Assembly: GCA_963695835.1 (NCBI GenBank)
Contig: CAVOHR010000001.1
Span: forward strand, 310,001 to 374,000
From: VRUE01 sp963695835
GTDB taxonomy: Bacteria > Actinomycetota > Thermoleophilia > Solirubrobacterales > 70-9
DNA: 64,000 nt
Direction: 5' to 3'
The notes under the pieces were generated by a model. That model saw only the letters and a program-made list of their open reading frames with translations, had not been told where the DNA came from and did not search any database. Each line of letters begins with the position of its first letter. Within the stretch, counting starts at the first letter, position 1. Below, piece after piece: positions 31,884-40,711 of this stretch. A program made the position numbers and the translations under genes.

Positions 31884-33440
31884 GTGACCGAGCCACGACA
31901 GGATGGACTCGACATCCGCCAGTGGGGGCGGCTGATGTGGCGGCGCAAATGGCTGCTGCTGGCGATCGTCATCGTGATCCCGGCCGCCGTCTATGTCGGA
32001 TCGTCGCTGCTGCCGAAGACCTACCAGTCCAAGGCGACGATCGACGTGCAGGCGACCGCGGACGCGTCGACCCTGTTCTCGAGCCAGATCAGGTCAAGCT
32101 CGGGCATAGCCGAAGCGGAGACCCTGATCAAGACGACCCTGGTGGGCCGCCGGGCGGCTCGCCTGCTGGGGATGCCGCCCTCGGCTGCCAGGGGGCTGGT
32201 GGGCCACGTCTCGGTGGCGCCGACGAATCCCGCCGACACCAAAGGCGAATTCCTCACGATCACCGCTCGGGGCTCGAACCCGAACGAAGCCGCGCGCATC
32301 GCCAACGCCTTCGCCCGGGCCATCGCGGGGACCCGCACGTCCAGCGCCACCCGCCAGATCGAGCGGACGATCGCAACGCTGATGACCCAGAGCGCACCCG
32401 GCGCCGACGGCGAATCGTCCCGCGAAGCCCTGGCCCTGCAGCTGCAGCAGCTGCGCCTGCTCAAGGCGGGCCAAACCGGGACGACGCCGGTCATCGAAGC
32501 GGCGGTTCCCGCCGCGGCTCCGATCTCGCCGCAACCGAAGCGCAACACCGTGATCGCGCTGATCCTGGCCCTCCTGATCGCGGCCGCGATCGCCCCGCTG
32601 CTCGACCGCCTCGACCGCCGTATCCGCGAGCCCGGCGAGCTCGAGGAGCTGCTCGAGGCGCCGGTGCTGGCGATGATCCCCGACGACGCCTTCCCGGGCC
32701 ACCCCCCGGGCCAGCACGTGCGCGAGTCGTTCCAGACGCTGCGCGCGAGCCTCACCTACTTCAACGTCGACCGCTCGCTCTCGAGTCTGGTCGTGGCCAG
32801 CCCCGTACAGCAGGACGGGAAGACGACGGTCGCGATCAACCTGGCGCTCGCCTACGCGATGGACGAACGCGACGTGATCCTGATCGACGGCGACCTGCGC
32901 CGCCCCCAGGTGGCGACCCGGCTGGGCAAGGAGGCCAGCGTCGGGCTCGACTCGGTGCTGGTCGGCGAGAAGACGCTGGACGAGGCATTCGTCTACGTCG
33001 ACACCGGCGCCGGACGCCTGCGAATCCTCCCCGGAGCGACGCCGCCGCCGAACCCGGCCGTCCTGCTCGGATCGCAGCGGATGCGCAACCTGCTCGCCGA
33101 GCTGACCGAGGAGGTCGACATGGTGGTGATCGACACTCCCGGCCTGCTCGCCGTCAGCGACGCGATCCCGCTGTTCAACCAGGTCGCCGGGAGCGTGCTC
33201 GTCGCGCGCCTGAACCGGACCCCGAAGGAGGCCGTGCGGCGCGCCAAGCAGGTGATCGACTCGGCCGGGGGGACCGTGCTGGGCAGCGTCGCCACCGGAG
33301 CCCAGGCGGGCGGCATCTACGGCTATTACGGCTATTACGGCTATTACGGCGGCGAGAACGGCGGCGGCGAGGGCGAGTCGAAGAACGGCTCCGGGAGGCT
33401 GCGCGGCCTCGCGTCCGGCGGCTTCCGCCGGTCCAGCTAG
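31884..33440 (+). CDS. Wzz/BY-kinase: chain-length regulator with tyrosine autokinase
   Basis: 518 residues from GTG. First membrane segment (LLLAIVIVIPAAVYVGSSLL) near 24-44, Wzz-type extracytoplasmic part, second segment (TVIALILALLIAAAIAPLL) near 220-238, then the kinase. Walker A is SPVQQDGKTTVAINLA near 304 (QQ in place of the common GEG or GEGKS), Walker A' VILIDGDLRRPQ near 331 and Walker B MVVIDTPG near 413. The tail has a Tyr cluster YGYYGYYGYYGG near 478-489, coded by three exact 9-bp repeats, and a Gly/Ser-rich end. It should control polymerisation and length by cycles of Tyr phosphorylation. Confidence 0.9.
   Translation: MTEPRQDGLDIRQWGRLMWRRKWLLLAIVIVIPAAVYVGSSLLPKTYQSKATIDVQATADASTLFSSQIRSSSGIAEAETLIKTTLVGRRAARLLGMPPSAARGLVGHVSVAPTNPADTKGEFLTITARGSNPNEAARIANAFARAIAGTRTSSATRQIERTIATLMTQSAPGADGESSREALALQLQQLRLLKAGQTGTTPVIEAAVPAAAPISPQPKRNTVIALILALLIAAAIAPLLDRLDRRIREPGELEELLEAPVLAMIPDDAFPGHPPGQHVRESFQTLRASLTYFNVDRSLSSLVVASPVQQDGKTTVAINLALAYAMDERDVILIDGDLRRPQVATRLGKEASVGLDSVLVGEKTLDEAFVYVDTGAGRLRILPGATPPPNPAVLLGSQRMRNLLAELTEEVDMVVIDTPGLLAVSDAIPLFNQVAGSVLVARLNRTPKEAVRRAKQVIDSAGGTVLGSVATGAQAGGIYGYYGYYGYYGGENGGGEGESKNGSGRLRGLASGGFRRSS
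33321..33347 (+). repeat. Three exact 9-bp tandem repeats coding the Tyr cluster
   Basis: GGCTATTAC occurs three times without change, preceded by a partial unit. Each unit codes Gly-Tyr-Tyr, so gain or loss of a unit keeps the frame and changes the number of phosphorylatable tyrosines by two. Confidence 0.9.
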
Positions 33441-33443
33441 AGC

Positions 33444-34685
33444 CTATTCCGGCCGCTGGGTCGAGCGCCGCGCCGCCACCAGCTCCCTGTACAGCGCATC
33501 GACGTCGCTCAGCAGCCGCTCGGCGCCGTAGCGGTCGATCGCGTGACACCGGGCGGCGCGGCCGCAGCTCTGCCGCCGCCCGGCGTCGCCCGCCATGAGC
33601 AGCAGGGCGCTCGCCAACGCCGAGGCGTCGCCCCGCGGCACCAGGATGCCCGTCTCCTCGCCGACGACCTCTCGCACCCCGCCCACGTCGGTTGCGACGG
33701 CGGGCAGCCCCGCCGCCGCCGCTTCGATCAGGGAAACGGGCGTGCCCTCGTTGTCGGAGGAGAGGACGGCGACGTCCGCGGCCGCGAAGAGCGGCCGCAG
33801 CTCGCGGCGATAGCCGAGGAAGCGCACGTCGGCGGCGATGCCGAGTTCGGCGGCCTGGCGCTCGAGTCGCGGGCGTTCCTCGCCGTCGCCGATCAGCGCC
33901 AGCCGCAGGCGCGGCTCGGTCTGCCTGGCCAGCGCCAGCGCCCGCAGGAGCAGGTCGAGGCGCTTGATCGGAACGACGCGGCCGACGAAGACGAGGAGGA
34001 TCTCGTCCGCGCCGATCCGCAATTGGCCGCGGCACTCGCGCCTCAGCTCGTCATCGGGCTCGGCAAGGGGGTCGAGGTCGAGCCCGAGGGGAAGGACCCT
34101 GAACTTCGCCGGCGGGGCGACCCCGAGGCGCACGAGGTCGTCGACCGTCGCCTCGCTGACCCCGATCAGGCAGTCGCTGACCCGGGCCAGGGCGCGCTCC
34201 AGCCCGAGGTAGAGCCTGGACTTCGCCGGGCCGAAGTAGCCCTCGAGGATGTGGCCATGGTAGGTGTGGACGATCGCCGGGCGCGGGCGGACCGCGAGCG
34301 CCGCCTGGCGCCCGAGAAAGCCCGCCTTCGCGGTGTGCGTGTGGACGACGTCCGGCTTGAAGGCCCGCGCCAGGCGGATCAGCTCGAGCAGCGCCCGCGC
34401 GTCGCGACGGGGGTCGACCGGCTGCTGCAGGTCGCCGAGGAAGCGCATCGTCGCGCCCTCCTCCTCCGCCAGGTCGGCCAGCGACGCCTCGCCCGGGGCG
34501 AGGCTGCCGTGGACGAGCAGGGTGTCGTAGCGGTCGGGGGCGAAGCGCCTGCCGCCGAGCAGGGCGGCCACGTGGGCCGGCCCCCCCATGTTGAGGCGGC
34601 CGATGATCTGCAGGACGCGCAGGCGCCCGGAGGCGCTTGGCGTCCAGGACGCTAGGTCGAGGTCTCGGTTGCCGCTGGGGCCCAT
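33444..34685 (-). CDS. GT4 family glycosyltransferase
   Basis: 413 residues from ATG 34685. VLQIIGRLNMGGPAHVAAL is the N-terminal loop, DVVHTHTAKAGFLGRQAAL and VHTYHGHILEGYF follow, and the donor site is VLSSDNEGTPVSLIEAAAAG, LPAVATDVGGVREVV with the expected E-x7-E. GTs of this kind next to WecA often add the second or third sugar. The start overlaps the wecA-like gene end by 34 bases. The last gene of a minus-strand trio driven from about 36.85 kb. Confidence 0.85.
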   Translation of the reverse strand: MGPSGNRDLDLASWTPSASGRLRVLQIIGRLNMGGPAHVAALLGGRRFAPDRYDTLLVHGSLAPGEASLADLAEEEGATMRFLGDLQQPVDPRRDARALLELIRLARAFKPDVVHTHTAKAGFLGRQAALAVRPRPAIVHTYHGHILEGYFGPAKSRLYLGLERALARVSDCLIGVSEATVDDLVRLGVAPPAKFRVLPLGLDLDPLAEPDDELRRECRGQLRIGADEILLVFVGRVVPIKRLDLLLRALALARQTEPRLRLALIGDGEERPRLERQAAELGIAADVRFLGYRRELRPLFAAADVAVLSSDNEGTPVSLIEAAAAGLPAVATDVGGVREVVGEETGILVPRGDASALASALLLMAGDAGRRQSCGRAARCHAIDRYGAERLLSDVDALYRELVAARRSTQRPE

Positions 34686-35677
34686 TCGGGGGACTCGAGC
34701 AGCGCCACGACGGCGACGCCCGTGGCGATCAGGGTAAGCGATCCCGCCAGCGCGATCGAGGGCAAGAATTCGTAGAGAACCGCGCCGGCGCCGACGACGA
34801 AGGCCTGCCCGGTGGCGAGAGCCAGGGCGACGCGGCGGGCGGAGCCGAGGCGGGCGCGCAGGCGGTGGGTCAGGTGGTCGCGGCCGCCGGTGAACACGCC
34901 GGCGCCGCGGCGGCGGCGCGAGACGATCACCAGGGCGGTGTCGAGGGCCGGCAGGCCGACCAGCAGCACGGCGAGCGGGATCAGCGCCCAGCCGAGGCGC
35001 CCGCCGTCCGGCAGGGCCATGATCGTCGCCGCGAGGACGAAGCCGATCGGCACGCTGCCGCCGTCGCCGAGGAAGATCCGCGAGGGCGAGGCCAGGTTGA
35101 AGGGGAGGAAACCCGCGCACGCCCCCGCCAGGGCGAGGGCGATCGCCCCCAGCCCGGCGTTCCCGTGCACCGCGGCGAGCAGGCCCAGCACGGCGGCAGA
35201 GACGAGGGCGACCGCGCCGGTCGCGCCGTCCATGTTGTCCATCAGGTTGTAGGCGTTGACGACGCCGGCCACAAAGACGATCGTGAAGGCCAGGTTGAGC
35301 GCTTCGCTGCCGAAGACCGACCAGCCGATCCCGGCGGCGAAGAGGGCGCCGCCGGCCGCGACCTCGATCGCCAGCCGCGGCAGCGGCCCGAGCCCGTAGC
35401 GGTCGTCGACCGTGCCGAGCGCCCAGAGGACGAGGGCGCCGGCGGCGATCGGCCAGAAGGCGGTGGCGGCGCGGCCGAAGAGCGCCGCCGAGATCAGCAG
35501 CGCGGCCACCACGGCGGTCCCGCCCAGGTAGGGGGTGGGGCGGAGATGGCCCTTGTAGCCGACCGGATGGTCGTAGAAGCCGCTGCGGCGGGCGAGGGCG
35601 ATCGCCGCCGGGGTCAGCAGCAGGGCCGCGCCGCAGGCGAGGAGGAAGGCGAGCTCCAGGCGCAGGCTCCAGGACAC
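34652..35677 (-). CDS. WecA/MraY-family undecaprenyl-phosphate sugar-1-phosphate transferase
   Basis: 341 residues from GTG 35677 with about ten membrane segments. Diagnostic loops are VGYKGHLRPTPYLGG, VVNAYNLMDNMDGATG (catalytic Asp pair region), RIFLGDGGSVPIGF and the HIH-like GGRDHLTHRLRARL. It would start each repeat unit by moving GlcNAc-1-P or a related sugar phosphate to undecaprenyl phosphate. It is coded between the epimerase and a GT, so sugar supply, priming and extension are on one message. Confidence 0.9.
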   Translation of the reverse strand: MSWSLRLELAFLLACGAALLLTPAAIALARRSGFYDHPVGYKGHLRPTPYLGGTAVVAALLISAALFGRAATAFWPIAAGALVLWALGTVDDRYGLGPLPRLAIEVAAGGALFAAGIGWSVFGSEALNLAFTIVFVAGVVNAYNLMDNMDGATGAVALVSAAVLGLLAAVHGNAGLGAIALALAGACAGFLPFNLASPSRIFLGDGGSVPIGFVLAATIMALPDGGRLGWALIPLAVLLVGLPALDTALVIVSRRRRGAGVFTGGRDHLTHRLRARLGSARRVALALATGQAFVVGAGAVLYEFLPSIALAGSLTLIATGVAVVALLESPEWAPAATETST

Positions 35678-35686
35678 GGTCGCGGC

Positions 35687-36727
35687 CTAGCCGTCGAGGG
35701 CGGGATCGGCGGCGGCGCGCTGCTCCCTCACCGCGCCGGCATCGCTGTCGGGCTCGGCCGGCCGAGCCCGCAGGCGCTCGAAGGCGGCGACGTCATCGAT
35801 CGCCTCCTCCACCCCGCGGGTCGAGCTCCATCCCGTCATCTGCTCGAGCGCCGAGGTGTCGGGGCGGCGGCGGCCGAGCTCCTCGAAGCCCTCGCCGTAG
35901 GCCTCCTCGTAGGGCACCATGCGGATGCCCGAGCTGGAACCGGTTCGCTCGATCACCGTCCGGGCGAGCTCGAGGATCGTGATCTCCGACGAGCGGCCGA
36001 CGTTGAAGGCGGTGCCGCGCGCGCCCTCCTCGTCCATCAGCATGACCAGAGCGCGGGTCGAGTCATGGACGTGGGCGAAGCAGCGGGACTGGCTGCCGTC
36101 GCCGTACACGGTCAGGTCCTCCCCCGCGATCGCCTGCCCGACGAAGCGCGGCAGCACCATCCCGTAGGCGCCGGTCTGCCGCGGCCCGACGGTGTTGAAG
36201 AGGCGGGCGACGACGTTGTCGGAGTCGCGCTCGCGGTGGTAGCCGAGCGAGATCGCCTCGCCGAAGGCCTTGGCGGTCGAGTAGGACCAGCGGGCGATCG
36301 AGGGCGGGCCGAGGACCCGGTCGGAGTGCTCGTTCAGGGCGTCGCTGCCGTTCTTGCCGTAGATCTCCGAGGTCGAGGCGAAGAGCAGGCGCCGGCCGAG
36401 CCGGTGGGCGCCCTCGGTGACGATCTGCGCGCCGCGCACGCTGCGGCCCAGCGATTCGACCGAGCGGTCGACGATCAGCTTGACGCCGACGGCGGAGGCG
36501 AGATGAAAGCAGGCGTCCGCCCGCTGCATGCAGTCGTCCACCAGCTCCTCGTCGCAAGCGGAGCCCTCGACGAGCTCCGCCCTGCCGGAGGCGATCGCTT
36601 CGACGACGTTCTCGAGGCTGCCGGTGCTGAGGTCGTCGAGGATGAGGACGCTGTCCCCGCGCGCGACCAGGGCGTCGGCCAAGTGCGAGCCGATGAACCC
36701 CGCCCCCCCCGTGATCAGGTACCGCAC
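35687..36727 (-). CDS. NAD-dependent nucleotide-sugar epimerase/dehydratase
   Basis: 346 residues from GTG 36727, seven bases after a GGAGGA ribosome site. RYLITGGAGFIGSHLADALV binds NAD, FASTSEIYGKNG and WSYSTAKAFGEAISL hold the Ser/Tyr/Lys catalytic set, and VARLFNTVGPRQTGAYGMVL with VYGDGSQSRCFAHVHD fits UDP-glucose 4-epimerase, UDP-xylose synthase-like enzymes. The exact product is uncertain. The tail of about 30 residues (ARPAEPDSDAGAVREQ) is extra. It heads a minus operon with wecA and a GT. Confidence 0.85.
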   Translation of the reverse strand: MRYLITGGAGFIGSHLADALVARGDSVLILDDLSTGSLENVVEAIASGRAELVEGSACDEELVDDCMQRADACFHLASAVGVKLIVDRSVESLGRSVRGAQIVTEGAHRLGRRLLFASTSEIYGKNGSDALNEHSDRVLGPPSIARWSYSTAKAFGEAISLGYHRERDSDNVVARLFNTVGPRQTGAYGMVLPRFVGQAIAGEDLTVYGDGSQSRCFAHVHDSTRALVMLMDEEGARGTAFNVGRSSEITILELARTVIERTGSSSGIRMVPYEEAYGEGFEELGRRRPDTSALEQMTGWSSTRGVEEAIDDVAAFERLRARPAEPDSDAGAVREQRAAADPALDG

Positions 36728-36820
36728 CTAGGTTCCTCCGTGTCCCGTCGACGGCCTTCGGCCCGTAACCCTTATTTGGGTACTGGCGTGTAGAAAATAA
36801 ACACGCCGGTGCGTCAATGG
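36728..36820 (-). promoter_or_regulatory. Structured 5' leader of the epimerase-wecA-GT operon
   Basis: The roughly 95-base leader would fold, in order of transcription, into a hairpin with arms GGCGTGT/ACACGCC around TTATTTTCT, one with ACCC/GGGT arms around AAATAA, and one with GGCC/GGCC-like arms around GAAG just before the GGAGGA site. It is visibly more AT-rich than coding DNA. It could be an attenuator or protein-binding leader, but no known riboswitch motif is recognised. Confidence 0.4.
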
Positions 36821-36825
36821 GCAAG

Positions 36826-36855
36826 ATTAAGACACATGACACGACCCGGTGTCAA
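36826..36855 (-). promoter_or_regulatory. Sigma-70-type promoter of the epimerase operon
   Basis: On the minus strand a perfect -35 TTGACA (36850-36855 read in reverse) is followed by 18 bases and CTTAAT (36826-36831), which resembles a -10 box. It is the best -35 in the window and stands 95-100 bases before the GTG at 36727. Confidence 0.55.
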
Positions 36856-36966
36856 GTCCTGCCGCTTTTTGCCCGCAAACCGCGCATAGGGCGCGCGGGG
36901 GCCAGTGGCGCTTTTGCGGCTTCGCAAGTTGCGCCCAGGGGAGCAGGGCGGCGGGAACGACGCTCG

Positions 36967-37275
36967 CTACATCTGGGTGGCGATGACGCCGAGGAAGCCG
37001 ACCACAAGCGTGGCGATCGCCCCGCCGCCGAGCTGGAGCAGCGTGCGGTGAAGGTCGTCGATGCGGCTCTCGACGCGCTCGAAACGGGAGCTCATCTCAC
37101 CGCGAACCGACGCGAATTCGGCCTTCGTCTCCTCGCGCAGCGCGCGCAGGTCGGCGTCGACGCGGTTGAAGCCGTTGTCCACCCGACGCTCGAGCGTGTC
37201 GAAGCGCCTGTCGGTGTGGGCGACGAAGGCGTCAAGGCGGGCATCGGTCCAGCTCTCTCGCATGGCGTCCATCAT
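36967..37275 (-). CDS. Small coiled-coil protein with C-terminal membrane anchor
   Basis: 102 residues from ATG 37275 (ATG 37272 and 37263 also fit). Heptads run over most of the length (RRFDTLERRVDNGFNRVDAD, LRALREETKAEF, RGEMSSRFERVESRIDDLHR), then one membrane segment GAIATLVVGFLGVIATQM. The pattern resembles DUF1640/Bdr-like phage-tail-fibre-type coiled coils, often found in bacteria without a known role. It follows the two-component genes on the same strand, 66 bases away. Confidence 0.7.
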   Translation of the reverse strand: MMDAMRESWTDARLDAFVAHTDRRFDTLERRVDNGFNRVDADLRALREETKAEFASVRGEMSSRFERVESRIDDLHRTLLQLGGGAIATLVVGFLGVIATQM

Positions 37276-37340
37276 TGCACCGTAAAGGCTTCGGCCGCAC
37301 GTGTGGCGCGCAGAACGTAAATTTTCTGCAACGCCGCCGT

Positions 37341-38036
<696 letters not shown>

Positions 38037-38139
38037 AAGACAACCTTCCGCTGCTCCTTGGCGGCGCATGACAGGGCAAAGGCACAGCGGACGCTCGTCG
38101 GGAGGCTGCGCCTACCGCGCCTATGTGGAGCGCCGCTGC

Positions 38140-39441
38140 TCATGCGACCGGCGTGGGACTGGGTTGGGCGACGGGCAGGCGGACCCAGAAGGTGCTGCCC
38201 TGGCCCTCGACGGAGCGGGCGCCGATCTCGCCGCCCATCACGCTGACCATGCGGCGGGCGATCGCCAGGCCGAGGCCGAAGCCCTCCTGCTTGCGCGACT
38301 CGTCGCGGCGGTAGAAGCGCTCGAAGACGCGCTCCAGCTCCGCCTCCGGAATCCCGGTTCCCGTGTCGATCACCTCCAAGACCACCTCCGTCTCGCCGTC
38401 GCGACGGCCGCGAACGGTAACGCGCCCGGGCAGCGGCGTGTGCTTGAAGGCGTTGGTCAGCAGCCCGACCAGCACCTGGCGCAGCAGGGTCGGGTCGCCC
38501 TTGGCGGCCAGGTCCGGCTCGACCTCGACGCCGACCCGGATGTGCGCCGGCGCCTCGACCGCGGCGACCGAGTCGTCGACCGCGGCGACGACGTCGACAA
38601 CCTCGGTCTCCCCCGCGCCGATCGACTCGACCCGCGCCAGGGTGAGCAGCGATTTGGTCAGCCGGTTCATCCGCTCGGTGTCCTCGGCGAGGCGGCCGAG
38701 GAAGTGGTCGAGCGCCTGCGGGTCGTCCTTGGCGCCCTCCTGGAGGACCTCGATCGCGCTGGAGATCCCGGCCAGCGGGTTGCGCAGCTCGTGCGCCGCG
38801 TTGGAGATGAAGTCGGCTTCGGCCAGCTCGCGGCGCATCTCGTCGGTGCGGTCGCGGGCGAGGACGAGCACGGCGCGCTCTTTCGGCAGGGCGCGGGCGG
38901 ACATCGCGTAGGCGCGGTCGCCGATCCGCAGCGCCGGGTGGGCGGCGAAGCCGAGGTCGGCCGCGCGCTTCAGGTGGGGCAGCATCGGGTCGGGCGGCAG
39001 GCCGGCCGGGTCGAGCAGCTTCGCAGCGGCGCGGTTGGAGAAGCGCAGGGCGCCGTCCTCGTCGACGACGATCACCGCGTCGGTGAGGCCGTCGAAGATC
39101 GCTTTCAGCTTGTTGCGGTCGGCGGTGAGGACGCCGAAGCTCTCCTTCAGCGAGGCGCGCATCGAGTCGAGGGCGCGGGCGAGGTCGCCGATCTCGTCGC
39201 GGCCGCCGGTCTCGAGCGGGGTGTCGAAGGCGCCGGCGGCGAGCTGCCCGGCGGCGCGGGAGAGGCGGGTGACCCGGTGGGAGATGGCGACGGCGATGAG
39301 GAAGCCGGAGAGTCCGCCGAGGGCGATCGCGCCGAGCACCGCCCGGGGCCGGTCGCCGAACAGGGAGACGACGCCGGCCGTGATCAGGCAGACGGCGAGG
39401 AAGGCGCCGACCAGCCAGAGTCTGATCCCGATCCGTCTCAT
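38140..39441 (-). CDS. Membrane sensor histidine kinase
   Basis: 433 residues. Two close membrane segments (LWLVGAFLAVCLITAGVVSL and VLGAIALGGLSGFLIAVAIS) leave almost no external domain, followed by HAMP (RVTRLSRAAGQLAAG), PAS (FDGLTDAVIVVDEDGALRFS), HisKA with His217 in ISNAAHELRNPLAGI, and HATPase with LLTNAFKHTPLPG, VIDTGTGIPEAE and GFGLGLAIARRM. The lack of an extracellular part suggests sensing in the membrane or by the PAS domain. It is 103 bases ahead of its response regulator. Confidence 0.9.
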   Translation of the reverse strand: MRRIGIRLWLVGAFLAVCLITAGVVSLFGDRPRAVLGAIALGGLSGFLIAVAISHRVTRLSRAAGQLAAGAFDTPLETGGRDEIGDLARALDSMRASLKESFGVLTADRNKLKAIFDGLTDAVIVVDEDGALRFSNRAAAKLLDPAGLPPDPMLPHLKRAADLGFAAHPALRIGDRAYAMSARALPKERAVLVLARDRTDEMRRELAEADFISNAAHELRNPLAGISSAIEVLQEGAKDDPQALDHFLGRLAEDTERMNRLTKSLLTLARVESIGAGETEVVDVVAAVDDSVAAVEAPAHIRVGVEVEPDLAAKGDPTLLRQVLVGLLTNAFKHTPLPGRVTVRGRRDGETEVVLEVIDTGTGIPEAELERVFERFYRRDESRKQEGFGLGLAIARRMVSVMGGEIGARSVEGQGSTFWVRLPVAQPSPTPVA

Positions 39442-39518
39442 GAAGGTTTACTAACACAATGGCGCCCGCGGCTCCACGCCCGGCGCGGCGTCGCCAGACG
39501 GCATGGGAGAATCGGCGC

Positions 39519-40265
39519 GTGAGCACGCTGGTCTTCATCCCGGCCTGGAACGAGGCCGGCTCGGTCGCCGAGGTGATCGCGGGGGTGCGCGAGTGCCTGC
39601 CCGGGGCCGACGTGCTGGTGGTCGACGACGGCTCGACCGATGCCACCGCGGCGAGCGCCCGGGCGGCGGGGGCGACCGTCGCCTCGCTGCCGTTCAACCA
39701 GGGCCTGGGGGCGGCGCTGCAGACCGGCTACCTCTTCGCGCTGCGCGAGGGCTACGACTACTGCGCCCATCTCGACGCCGACGGCCAGCACCCGCCGGCC
39801 GAGGTGGTGCGGCTGCTGGCGGAGGTCTACGCCGACCGCGCCGACCTGGTGATCGGCTCGCGCTACCGCGAGCGGGGCACGGCGCACGGCGATGCGCCCG
39901 GCGGCTCGGGCGACGACTACAAGGCGACGATCTCGCGGCGGATCGGCATCAGCGTCTTCCGCTTCTTCCTGACGCTGGCGACGCGGCAGCGCTTCACCGA
40001 CACGACCAGCGGCATGCGGGCCGCGAACCGCCGCGTGATGGAGCTGTTCAGCGAGAACTACTCGCCGGACTTCGCCGAGATCGAGTCGCTTCAACTCGCG
40101 GTGCGCCAGGGCCTGCGGGTCGAGGAGGTGCCGGTGCGGATGCTCGAGCGGGCCGGCGGCAGCTCCTTCCTGACGCCGCTGCGCTCCGCCTTCTTCATCT
40201 TCAAGGGGCTGATCGTGCTGCTGGTCGGCCAGTTCCGGCCGCGCAAGGCGAGGGCGGCGCGGTGA
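39519..40265 (+). CDS. GT2 glycosyltransferase, dolichol-phosphate-mannose-synthase-like
   Basis: 248 residues from GTG 39519. VFIPAWNEAGSVAEVIAGV, VLVVDDGSTDATAASA and YDYCAHLDADGQHPPAEV are the GT2 metal and donor motifs. IGSRYRERG, TDTTSGMRAANRRVMELF and VPVRMLERAGGSSFLTPL agree with DPM1-like enzymes that load a sugar onto a polyprenyl phosphate. GAGAAT six bases before the GTG may serve as a -10 box. It is coupled to a DUF2304 protein (GTGA overlap), a very common bacterial pair. Confidence 0.85.
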   Translation: MSTLVFIPAWNEAGSVAEVIAGVRECLPGADVLVVDDGSTDATAASARAAGATVASLPFNQGLGAALQTGYLFALREGYDYCAHLDADGQHPPAEVVRLLAEVYADRADLVIGSRYRERGTAHGDAPGGSGDDYKATISRRIGISVFRFFLTLATRQRFTDTTSGMRAANRRVMELFSENYSPDFAEIESLQLAVRQGLRVEEVPVRMLERAGGSSFLTPLRSAFFIFKGLIVLLVGQFRPRKARAAR

Positions 40266-40678
40266 GCGGGCTGGCGCTCGCCGCGCAGGGCCCGGCGGTC
40301 CACCTGACCGCGCAGACGCGGATCATCGCCGCGGCGATCGCCGTCGCCTTCATGGTCTTCATCCTCGAGCTGATCCGCCGCAACAGCCTGCAGGAGCGCT
40401 ACAGCGTGATCTGGCTGCTCGCCGGGCTGGCGATGCTGGCCGGCGTCGCCTTCCCCGGCCTGCTCGGGGTCGTCGCCAACCTGATGGGCGTGCGCAACAC
40501 CAACGTCGCCCTGTTCTCGATCATGCTGCTGCTGCTGCTCGGCCTGGCGCTCAACTTCAGCGTGATCATGTCGCGCCAGGCGGCCCAGATAACCAGGCTG
40601 GCCCAGGAGCGAGCCCTGGAGAAGGCCCGCGAGCAGGCCGCCGGCCAGGAGCGCGACGGGGAACGTGCCGGTAGTTAG
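40262..40678 (+). CDS. DUF2304 membrane protein
   Basis: 138 residues with three or four membrane helices (IIAAAIAVAFMVFILELIRR, IWLLAGLAMLAGVAFPGLLG, LFSIMLLLLLGLALNFSVIM) and a charged coiled C-terminus. The motif RRNSLQERYSVIWLLAGL identifies DUF2304, nearly always coded next to a DPM1-like GT2 that it may anchor. The last residues RAGS and the stop are supplied by a palindromic element starting at 40663, exactly as at the end of the MFS gene at 56070. Confidence 0.85.
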   Translation: MSGLALAAQGPAVHLTAQTRIIAAAIAVAFMVFILELIRRNSLQERYSVIWLLAGLAMLAGVAFPGLLGVVANLMGVRNTNVALFSIMLLLLLGLALNFSVIMSRQAAQITRLAQERALEKAREQAAGQERDGERAGS

Positions 40679-40711
40679 ACCCCCTATACGGGCACTGAAT
40701 CACCGGCACGT
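40663..40711. repeat. Palindromic element, family A, copy 1
   Basis: Arms ACGTGCCGGT (40663-40672) and ACCGGCACGT (40702-40711) are perfect 10-bp inverted repeats round a 29-base centre containing CCCCTATACGGGCACT. It overlaps the end of the DUF2304 gene and touches the stop of holB on the other strand, so it sits exactly between two convergent genes. It may act as a bidirectional terminator, though there is no T run. Confidence 0.75.

Noticed and set aside
33321..33347. CRISPR-like or satellite repeats
   Set aside because: The repeat units are 9 bp without spacers and are coding. No CRISPR array is seen anywhere in the window.
34637..36793. 718-codon plus-strand frame
   Set aside because: It is opposite the WecA-like and epimerase genes, which have clear motifs; its composition is low-complexity.
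39445..39520. A longer start for the GT2 gene
   Set aside because: The added residues are Arg/Pro-rich and overlap the divergent kinase promoter; the GT2 fold starts at GTG 39519.
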